Shown here piece by piece: positions 6,356 through 11,857 of a stretch of DNA of 11,857 bases. Source of the stretch: Eubacterium sp. (GTDB lineage: Bacteria; Bacillota; Clostridia; Lachnospirales; Lachnospiraceae); the NCBI GenBank assembly GCA_003486385.1, contig DNFT01000054.1, positions 1-11,857 on the forward strand, written 5' to 3'. Numbering within the stretch: position 1 is the first letter of the stretch; every line of letters begins with the position of its first letter. The notes under the pieces were generated by a model. It was not told the origin of the DNA. It saw only the letters and a list, made by a program, of their open reading frames with translations, and made no database searches. Made by a program: the position numbers and the translations under genes.

Positions 6356-7225
6356 TCACGCCTTTAGTATCTCCGAAAGATTCCTTTGTATACCCTCGGC
6401 AATCTCCGGCTTATTCATTGAATATACATGGATATTCTTGACGCCATTTGCCATAAGGTCGATAATCTGGTCGGTCGCATAGGCTATACCCGCCTGCTTC
6501 ATTGCCTCCTCCGAATCGCCAAACCTGTCGACAATGTTCTTGAAGCGCTCAGGAACATTACAGCCCGACAGCTTCACTGCATTCTTAACCTGTCCCTTCC
6601 TGGTAATCGGCATGATTCCGGGAATAATAGGAACAGTTATGCCTGCCTCCCTGAGCCTGTACATGAAATTGAAAAATATATTATTGTCAAAAAACATCTG
6701 TGTTGTCAGGTACTCACAGCCCGCGTCAACCTTTCTCTTAAGCCCTAAAACATCCTCTTTCCTGTTCGCCGAATCAGGATGTACCTCAGGATAGCATGCA
6801 CCTCCGACACAGAAATCACCGGTTTCCTTTATAAGCTTAACAAGCTCAGAGGCATGTGAAAAATCTGTAAACACTTCCCCCTCATAATTCTTCGGAATAT
6901 CGCCTCTCAGGGCAAGAATATTCTCAATTCCCGCACTCTTCAGCTCTGAGAGCGCCTCCTTAATTCCCTCTCTATTAGCGCATACGCAGGTAAGATGCGC
7001 TATGGTCGGAACATTATATTTCTCCTGAATTGCCTGCGCAAGCGCAATCGTATGTCCCTTGGTGCTTCCGCCGGCACCATAAGTCACGCTCATGTAGCTC
7101 GGTGAAAGCCCCGCTATCCCGAAAGCCGCAGCCTCAACATTCGCAAAATCCGTATCCTTCTTAGGCGGAAAGACCTCGAATGACAGCGTAGGCTTTTCAC
7201 CATTTATTATGTCTCTTATCTTCAT
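6356..7225 (-). CDS. metF: 5,10-methylenetetrahydrofolate reductase
   Basis: Reduces 5,10-methylene-THF to 5-methyl-THF, the methyl donor for methionine synthesis, in the cytoplasm with FAD. The 289-residue protein has the family length and motifs: SFEVFPPK (catalytic-type Glu17), SVTYGAGGST (46-55), ALRGDIP with Asp109, GGACYPEVHP (141-150) and TTQMFFDNN (174-182). The ATG at 7223-7225 has GAGGT 5 nt upstream. A promoter is visible just upstream (7258-7286), giving a short leader, so no riboswitch or T-box fits. No methionine synthase gene is in the window. holA lies downstream and is probably read from the same transcript. In acetogenic relatives MetF pairs with an electron-transfer partner (MetV), but none is present here. 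Confidence 0.96.
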   Translation of the reverse strand: MKIRDIINGEKPTLSFEVFPPKKDTDFANVEAAAFGIAGLSPSYMSVTYGAGGSTKGHTIALAQAIQEKYNVPTIAHLTCVCANREGIKEALSELKSAGIENILALRGDIPKNYEGEVFTDFSHASELVKLIKETGDFCVGGACYPEVHPDSANRKEDVLGLKRKVDAGCEYLTTQMFFDNNIFFNFMYRLREAGITVPIIPGIMPITRKGQVKNAVKLSGCNVPERFKNIVDRFGDSEEAMKQAGIAYATDQIIDLMANGVKNIHVYSMNKPEIAEGIQRNLSEILKA

Positions 7226-7257
7226 CTTGTACCTCGTATTTTTCTCATATATTATTT

Positions 7258-7286
7258 AATATAGCATTTTTCATAGGTACAGGCAA
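7258..7286 (-). promoter_or_regulatory. Sigma-A promoter for metF
   Basis: On the minus strand TTGCCT (7281-7286), 17 nt, TATATT (7258-7263), with TGC just before the -10 (extended -10). The start point is predicted near 7251, with a leader of about 25 nt. Confidence 0.65.
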
Positions 7287-7341
7287 GCGGCAAATCAGCC
7301 TCCGTCATCCAATACTCCCCTCATTCTTTAGCCGCATCGTC

Positions 7342-10300
7342 CTAATTATTTCTTTCCTCAACGATAATCTCGATATCCTCAAGATTAAATTGCTGATCAG
7401 GCTCATAGACTACCCTTGCATTCACCACCACGTTATAAGGAATCATATCCTCATCGTACACTGATTTTCCATCACGTTTCACATATATACGTCCTGCATT
7501 TACAAAATACCATATTCCATCCTGTTCATGAAAAGAATAATGTGAACCAAAATCAATTCCATCAAATGACTCATTATATTCCTTGTGTTCCTCAAAATGT
7601 TCTGACAAATCAACTGAAGCCACATCTTCACCATTCAATGTCATGGTGACAACATTTCCTGTATCATCAAGATAATAGCTCACAGCATTGTCCAAATCAC
7701 CGCCCCAATCTGAATATTCCTTTATGCTGTAAAAATCCTCTTCACTATTTTCTTTAGCATAATCTGCTTCAATTATATAAAGTTCATCACCCGAAACACC
7801 TGTACCTGTATCCATATTTGACCAGATAGCATACTCGTATGCTCCGTCATTATCATAATCTCCATAATGAATCTGCGGCATAACCATGTGTGGTGACATC
7901 CAGTTAGTCCAGACAGGAATTACATGCTCACCATCCCTTATGACCATTGTTTCCCCTCCGTACATTCCATACAGCACAATGTCTGAATCTGCAACAGAGT
8001 CAAGAATAACATAGTTATCCGATACATCAAAAATTGTATCACCCATTTCCGAAACACCTGTCCAAATCTGTGTTACCTGTTTTAATCTATCTGCTGTAAT
8101 CCCATCCATGTATTTATTAACCAGAACAATGCTCTCATATCCGGATGAATCTACATCATATTCATAAGCAGGCATCCACAATCCGTCTGTTTCACTATAA
8201 TCCACCTCAATCGCTCTCCGGCTTCCATCATCAAGTGTATATTCCACCACCTTACGCGAACCATCGAAAGCGGAATAGTAATTATAAACCACACTGGAGG
8301 TGTAATTAAACTCCAGCAATGCCTGTACCGAGCTTACCGGATCTTTTAATTTTTCATAAAGATCAGTATTTGCACTCTTAAGTTCTTCAGTCAACAAATC
8401 AAATACCCGGACTACAGCTCCATTTTCATCTAATACCCATTTCCCCAGAAAATCTATTCTGTCCTGTGCACGTTCATATTGTTCGTACACAGTTAACGAT
8501 AGTTTACTGTCATAATACTTAAGCTTTCCATCCCACGCCGCCAGTGCATCGGCAGAGCTTATATTGATACCACCTATGATATCATATACATCATTTTCCG
8601 AATACTCCTCCGAAAATCTTATATACCACACAATATCACTTTCAGCAGCGCTGTATATAACAACATAACCATTCTTCCCATTGTCATCATTATTCCCGGC
8701 GATGGAATATATGCTTCTTACAATATTTCCATTATATTCTTTATAGCTGTCACGGCTTCCTCTTAGATTCTCTATTTTCCATGTATAAAGTTCGGTGCTT
8801 TCCTTCTGTCTGCCATTGTCCGGGAGAAAACGGTTGCCCGCTTCACTATAAGGAACAAGACTTACGCTCCTTGAATCCTCTGAGTTACTTATACTAAGTA
8901 TATTGCCATCATAACTGCCTGTCCAACCATCATGTGCTTCATACGCTATATTCCAGCCTGCATATTCTATATGGTAAGCATACTGATTTTTCTCAAGTGT
9001 CAAATGGGCAGCATTTATAAACCTATCTGCAACCGTACGTGTTGCCCCTACAGGCAGTGTAAGTGTCCATACTGTACTACTTTGTGTTGAACCGAATATA
9101 ATAAAGTATCCTTCTCCAGGCTCTTCCGACTCCGATGCAGAGGCGGTCTCATCATATTTGTATATGCTTACTCCTACCTCACCGTCTATATATTCCTCAA
9201 GTGTCCCTTTATACTGCATTCCCCATTTCTGCAACTTGTCACTGGTTCTTAGTTCACCATAGGTACCGGATAAAGATGACATTTGCAGACTCCGCAGGTA
9301 TGCTTTTTCACCGAATTCGCCATATGCTATGTCAATGCCATCCTCACTGTATGAAAAGCTAGAGTCCTGCATCGCCTCAAACCACACGCTCCAGCCGTTA
9401 TTATTTATAACTTCTGAGCCACCTTCCGCCACCAATTTTTCGCTATCCGGTTCCGCACTGCTGCTCTCATCGATATTTTCATCTGCAGCAGACTCATTAT
9501 CCGGAGCACTGCTCTTAGGATTAGTCATAAAACATACCATAACGACAACGCATGCGGCAACCGCCGCCAGTACAAGCCAAAAAGCAGGCTTTTTATAGTT
9601 AAGCACCGTCTTTATTCTGGTCTTTACGCTCACCTCCCCAAAGGCAAGCGGACAAGCGCTCACCATTTTTTTCGGCGAACTGCAATTTAAAAGTGTCATG
9701 GCATACTGCTTTTTATATTCGATATCTTTATCCGCTATTACCCTCTCATCACATGCAATCTCGATGTCCCTGCAAAGAAGTATATATGCCACCCAGCTCA
9801 GCGGATTGAACCAGTACACCGCAAGCAGTATAAAACCAAGCGGCTTCCACACGCAGTCCAGACGCTTTAAATGTGCCTTTTCATGCGCTATGACATAGCT
9901 TCTCTCCTCCTCTGTCAAGAGCGACGGTATGTATATCTTAGGTGAAAGTGTACCTAAAATAAACGGTGTGTCGATGTCATCGCATATATAGATATTTTCT
10001 CCATTGTTAAAAGCTGCTCCGGTCTTTCTTCTAAGCAGTATATATGAGCACACCGCATATAAAAGCAGAATCACACATCCTGCAGTCCATATAAATGCAA
10101 GCCTTCCCAGACTGATACCACCAAGCTTCCCCGCCAATATCGCAGTATAGCCCGGATTACCGGCTGCAGCCTTCTGATTGTCGGACGTAGCTGCTCCGCT
10201 CAGATTATTGTCTGCATTATCAAGGTTACCTTCAAAATTTCCACCTGATATATCATTAAGCCCACCATTATTTACCCTGTCCGGATTGTCAACAGCCATT

Positions 10301-10806
10301 GCATTTCCGTTTGAAATGTTAGGGATATTTCCTGACATATTGTTTTTGTCTGCGATATTCCCAGCTGCAATACCTCCATCCGAAACACTTCCGCCTGTAA
10401 TATTTCCACCGGCTGTATTCCCGGCCGTAATATTTCCCGCAGCATTATCAATTTCATTATTCAGCTTTCCGGAAGCCATATCAGCATTGCCGCCGGCGGC
10501 ACCTTCATTGTCCAAAGCTCCCCCGACAGCACCACTTATGTCCGGCAATCCGGCATTGACATTATCCGTTCCGGCATTTTCTAATTGATTTTCATAATCT
10601 GCAAATATGCCCTGCGTATCCGGAATCAGACTGAAACGGCTCTCAATCGCAAACGGACACACCAGTCTTATCGCAACCAGCGCCCACAGAAAGCATATTA
10701 TCTTTCTTGGAACCTTTTTCAGAAATATTCTCAACACAACTATCGCAAGAATCAACCAGCTCGCGGATATGCTCATTTGAAGTATTTTGTAAAAAACATC
10801 AGTCAT
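7342..10806 (-). CDS. BlaR1-like M56 membrane metalloprotease sensor with very large ectodomain
   Basis: A 1154-residue membrane sensor-protease. The start is the ATG at 10804-10806, with GGGGG 5 nt before it; an upstream in-frame GTG (10848) lacks a site. Order: TM1 about 12-28, TM2 about 35-52, an Asn/Gly-rich loop at 74-218, TM3 about 231-257, zinc motif HEKAH (308-312), hydrophobic segment about 321-345, E349-xx-CDE354, and a last TM about 407-427. Residues 428-1154 should be outside the cell. BlaR1 and MecR1 end in a penicillin-binding domain with SxxK and KTG motifs; I find no such domain. The tail has two related modules (about 466-604 and 613-758), a third region, and DYDNDGAYEYAI (983-994), like a calcium-binding/FG-GAP loop. 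It follows a BlaI-type repressor gene by 86 nt with no terminator, so the pair is an operon. By family knowledge, signal sensing would trigger loss of repressor; the ligand is unknown. Confidence 0.88.
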   Translation of the reverse strand: MTDVFYKILQMSISASWLILAIVVLRIFLKKVPRKIICFLWALVAIRLVCPFAIESRFSLIPDTQGIFADYENQLENAGTDNVNAGLPDISGAVGGALDNEGAAGGNADMASGKLNNEIDNAAGNITAGNTAGGNITGGSVSDGGIAAGNIADKNNMSGNIPNISNGNAMAVDNPDRVNNGGLNDISGGNFEGNLDNADNNLSGAATSDNQKAAAGNPGYTAILAGKLGGISLGRLAFIWTAGCVILLLYAVCSYILLRRKTGAAFNNGENIYICDDIDTPFILGTLSPKIYIPSLLTEEERSYVIAHEKAHLKRLDCVWKPLGFILLAVYWFNPLSWVAYILLCRDIEIACDERVIADKDIEYKKQYAMTLLNCSSPKKMVSACPLAFGEVSVKTRIKTVLNYKKPAFWLVLAAVAACVVVMVCFMTNPKSSAPDNESAADENIDESSSAEPDSEKLVAEGGSEVINNNGWSVWFEAMQDSSFSYSEDGIDIAYGEFGEKAYLRSLQMSSLSGTYGELRTSDKLQKWGMQYKGTLEEYIDGEVGVSIYKYDETASASESEEPGEGYFIIFGSTQSSTVWTLTLPVGATRTVADRFINAAHLTLEKNQYAYHIEYAGWNIAYEAHDGWTGSYDGNILSISNSEDSRSVSLVPYSEAGNRFLPDNGRQKESTELYTWKIENLRGSRDSYKEYNGNIVRSIYSIAGNNDDNGKNGYVVIYSAAESDIVWYIRFSEEYSENDVYDIIGGINISSADALAAWDGKLKYYDSKLSLTVYEQYERAQDRIDFLGKWVLDENGAVVRVFDLLTEELKSANTDLYEKLKDPVSSVQALLEFNYTSSVVYNYYSAFDGSRKVVEYTLDDGSRRAIEVDYSETDGLWMPAYEYDVDSSGYESIVLVNKYMDGITADRLKQVTQIWTGVSEMGDTIFDVSDNYVILDSVADSDIVLYGMYGGETMVIRDGEHVIPVWTNWMSPHMVMPQIHYGDYDNDGAYEYAIWSNMDTGTGVSGDELYIIEADYAKENSEEDFYSIKEYSDWGGDLDNAVSYYLDDTGNVVTMTLNGEDVASVDLSEHFEEHKEYNESFDGIDFGSHYSFHEQDGIWYFVNAGRIYVKRDGKSVYDEDMIPYNVVVNARVVYEPDQQFNLEDIEIIVEERNN
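8533..9411 (-). repeat. Two tandem related modules in the M56 ectodomain
   Basis: Residues 466-604 and 613-758 follow the same plan. Each opens with GWSVWFEAMQD or GWNIAYEAHDG, has Tyr/Asp-rich strands, a GYFIIFGS or GYVVIYSA strand, then STVWTLTLP or SDIVWYIRF, and closes with ADRFINAAHLT or VYDIIGGINIS. This is protein-level similarity by eye; the DNA is not obviously repeated. Confidence 0.6.
10153..10587 (-). repeat. Asn/Gly-rich, partly pentapeptide-like insertion in the TM2-TM3 loop
   Basis: Residues 74-218 of the M56 protein are almost all Asn, Gly, Ala, Ser, Asp and Ile. From 124 to 163 there is a clear five-residue period (GNITA, GNTAG, GNITG, GSVSD, GGIAA, GNIAD, KNNMS, GNIPN). In the DNA this is a 15-bp period, with GTAATATTTCC at 10397-10407 and again at 10427-10437. 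A second stretch, GNFEGNLDNADNNLSGA (189-205), also reads like pentapeptide repeats. Confidence 0.6.
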
Positions 10807-10892
10807 CTTAACCCCCGTTTCCCAGACATCAGCCTGCCTGAAAAGCACTCAATTTTCGTTGTCCTGTGTAAATGCAAATCGTTTTTGCCTGA

Positions 10893-11249
10893 TTACCTGC
10901 TCTCATCAATAATTTTTTTCAGATAAGCTATATCATCCTTAGACAGCTTCTTTCGCGATGCGAATGCCGCTACAAATGACGGCAGTGAACCGCCATAATT
11001 CTCGTCAAGGAACTCCTCACCCTTCTTAAGCTGGAACTGTTCCTTGCTTATCAATGATGTCACCACGCCGTCTACATTCTGAAATATCTCCCTCTCACAA
11101 AGTCTTTTTAATATCGTGTACGTTGTCGACTTCTTCCACTGAAGTCTCTGTCCGCTGAGTTTTACAAGCTCACCTGAGGCAATCGGTTCATTTTCCCAGA
11201 TGATGTCCGCAAACTTCATCTCGACCTCGCCCAGTCTGTACTCTGCCAT
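10893..11249 (-). CDS. BlaI/MecI/CopY-family transcriptional repressor
   Basis: A 118-residue protein of the penicillinase-repressor family. The N-terminal winged helix (about 5-72) contains WKKSTTYTILKRLCE (38-52), the recognition-helix motif of the family, followed by a C-terminal helical dimerisation part. The ATG at 11247-11249 has AAAGGAGA 4 nt upstream. Repressors of this family bind as dimers and are inactivated when the partner sensor protease triggers cleavage. Aligning by eye with S. aureus BlaI, the Asn-Phe cleavage point falls at Ala95-Phe96 here (SFVAAFASRKKLS), so Phe is kept and Asn is Ala. It is the first gene of an operon with the M56 sensor. Two tandem dyads at the promoter suggest autorepression. 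No beta-lactamase gene is nearby, so the name blaI is not assigned. Confidence 0.92.
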   Translation of the reverse strand: MAEYRLGEVEMKFADIIWENEPIASGELVKLSGQRLQWKKSTTYTILKRLCEREIFQNVDGVVTSLISKEQFQLKKGEEFLDENYGGSLPSFVAAFASRKKLSKDDIAYLKKIIDESR

Positions 11250-11284
11250 ACGTTCTCCTTTCCTGCTTCATTCTTTTTAGGTGT

Positions 11285-11338
11285 TTGCGAAACCCATTTC
11301 AACCAATAAACAGTTGTGCACTACACCGAGCTTCGCAA
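11285..11338 (-). other. Inverted repeat in the repressor-gene leader
   Basis: TTGCGAA (11285-11291) and TTCGCAA (11332-11338) are perfect 7-bp arms with a 40-nt loop. Inside the loop, GTTGTGCACTAC (11313-11324) is a near-perfect 12-bp palindrome. This lies in the ~150-nt leader between the promoter and the ATG at 11249. It could shape the mRNA leader or bind a regulator; no family is recognised. Confidence 0.35.
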
Positions 11339-11384
11339 TTACCTATTCATTCTTTTAGTCCGCTATATCAGCCCGTTTCATTGG

Positions 11385-11424
11385 TCTACACTTTGTAGTT
11401 CGTTTTTAGTCTACTACTTGTAGA
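11385..11424. promoter_or_regulatory. Two tandem operator-like dyads of the BlaI type
   Basis: TCTACACTTTGTAGT (11385-11399) and TCTACTACTTGTAGA (11410-11424) agree at 12 of 15 positions, are each centred on CTAC-N5-GTAG, and lie 25 bp apart centre to centre. The second overlaps the -10 box and spacer of the operon promoter; the first lies just past the predicted start point. BlaI-family sites have TACA/TGTA half-sites, though usually with a shorter centre. Binding by the adjacent repressor is inferred. Confidence 0.7.
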
Positions 11425-11436
11425 GTTAATTGTCAA
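11408..11436 (-). promoter_or_regulatory. Promoter of the repressor-M56 operon
   Basis: On the minus strand TTGACA (11431-11436), 17 nt, TAGACT (11408-11413). The -35 is perfect and the -10 matches 4 of 6. The start point is near 11401. The -10 is embedded in an operator-like dyad. The remaining non-coding sequence from 11437 to 11519 is AT-rich, with nothing else recognised. Confidence 0.7.
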
Positions 11437-11512
11437 TACAATTTATTATTTTTACAGTCTTTAATAAATAGTGGGTACGGATTGATATTTATAGCATTGT
11501 TTTGCAATTGGT

Positions 11513-11553
11513 TTAAAACAAAAAGGAGACCTTTAACCTTTAAAGTCTCCTTT
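11513..11553 (-). terminator. Intrinsic terminator after the DUF3006-like gene
   Basis: Read on the minus strand, AAAGGAGAC (11553-11545) pairs with GTCTCCTTT (11530-11522) across a 14-nt loop and is followed by a T-rich tail (TTGTTTT). It ends the transcript from the upstream small gene about 70 nt past its stop and insulates the repressor-operon promoter. Confidence 0.8.
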
Positions 11554-11622
11554 GCCTGCCCTGCATATTGACACTAACTTTATACATTATTTCCCATGCT
11601 GTGTCACCGCTGTGCACGGCAG

Positions 11623-11796
11623 TCAATCACAGATAGAATACTCAAGCAGCTCATACTTCAGCCTGCTGTTCTCCTGTATTCCTTCCGGCAGGAGCGCTCT
11701 TGCGACAAGCTTTAGCTCTGCCTGTGCGTCATCCTCCCGCCTTAGATTTGCGTAATCTCCGTCAATGCTGTCTACAATGTAGAATATTGTTTCCAT
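11623..11796 (-). CDS. Small DUF3006-like protein
   Basis: A 57-codon gene. The ATG at 11794-11796 has AAAGGAGA 8 nt upstream, and a terminator follows the TGA stop. The protein begins METIFYIVDSIDGDYANLRR, has LLPEGIQENSRLKYELLEY in its second half and ends SICD. The YIVDxIxGDYAxL start and LLPEGxxEGxxL block are the pattern of DUF3006, a small cytoplasmic family of unknown function. In Clostridia such genes often follow a ComEC-like metallo-beta-lactamase-fold hydrolase gene; the window ends too soon to see whether one lies upstream. The function is unknown. Confidence 0.75.
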   Translation of the reverse strand: METIFYIVDSIDGDYANLRREDDAQAELKLVARALLPEGIQENSRLKYELLEYSICD

Positions 11797-11857
11797 TTAT
11801 ATAGTCTCCTTTTGTAATATATATTTTATTTATTAGATGTTGGGGTCAAAACATGTG
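11797..11857 (-). other. AT-rich upstream region of the DUF3006-like gene
   Basis: Contains the ribosome binding site (AAAGGAGA) and an AT-rich stretch. TTGACC (11828-11833, minus strand) could be a -35, but no well-spaced -10 follows, so no promoter is called. Confidence 0.3.

Noticed and set aside
7226..7257. SAM riboswitch or T-box upstream of metF
   Set aside because: The predicted leader is about 25 nt, too short for either; no matching conserved elements are seen.
7342..9525. Penicillin-binding/beta-lactamase sensor domain in the M56 tail
   Set aside because: I looked for a SxxK followed by SxN and KTG-type motifs in a plausible order and did not find them. The sequence instead shows repeated Tyr/Asp-rich modules.
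10178..10588. A 136-codon plus-strand open frame, rich in Pro, Ser, Ala and Leu
   Set aside because: It is the antisense image of the Asn/Gly-rich repeat of the M56 gene, with no ribosome binding site or promoter. The repeat composition keeps several frames open.
1..11857. CRISPR arrays, tRNA or rRNA genes
   Set aside because: No regularly spaced direct repeats of array type, and no tRNA- or rRNA-like sequence, were seen on either strand.

Overview
The window looks like chromosomal DNA of an endospore-forming Clostridia member, most probably Lachnospiraceae. The evidence is moderate-to-low GC, strong AGGAGG-type ribosome binding sites, near-consensus sigma-A promoters, sporulation genes (gpr, spoIIP), a Rpn/PD-(D/E)XK nuclease of the type common in that family, and a BlaI/M56 pair. 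The genus cannot be fixed from sequence alone.

Layout. 6-1036 (minus): a Rpn-family nuclease gene with its own promoter and a ~170-nt leader that holds a nested inverted repeat. 1071-2278 (plus): a promoter with an 11-bp-arm dyad over its -10, then tyrA (prephenate dehydrogenase with a C-terminal ACT domain, TTG start). 2305-4647 (minus): the sporulation pair gpr-spoIIP, reading convergently with tyrA. 4708-5235 (plus): rpsT with a perfect TTGACA-N17-TATAAT promoter, a hairpin leader, a TTG start and a strong bidirectional terminator shared with holA. 5232-7286 (minus): metF followed by holA. The holA/rpsT/gpr/spoIIP order is the conserved Firmicutes arrangement. 7342-11436 (minus): a two-gene regulatory operon, a BlaI/MecI-type repressor followed by a 1154-residue BlaR1-like M56 membrane metalloprotease. 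11520-11796 (minus): a 57-codon DUF3006-like gene with its own terminator.

How the genes work together. Most of the window is housekeeping: ribosomal protein S20, clamp-loader delta, one-carbon/methionine metabolism, tyrosine synthesis, forespore protease and engulfment amidase. The accessory interest is the blaI-M56 operon. Its promoter carries two tandem CTAC-N5-GTAG dyads, one over the -10 and one just past the start, as expected for BlaI autorepression. The sensor has the M56 zinc protease motifs (HEKAH, ExxCDE), but I see no penicillin-binding/beta-lactamase sensor domain. Instead it has a ~725-residue extracytoplasmic tail with two related ~140-residue modules and an Asp-rich calcium-site-like motif. 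A ~145-residue Asn/Gly-rich segment, part of it with a five-residue period resembling pentapeptide repeats, sits in the loop between TM2 and TM3. This is the best candidate in the window for an undescribed signalling system; its ligand and its regulon outside itself are unknown.
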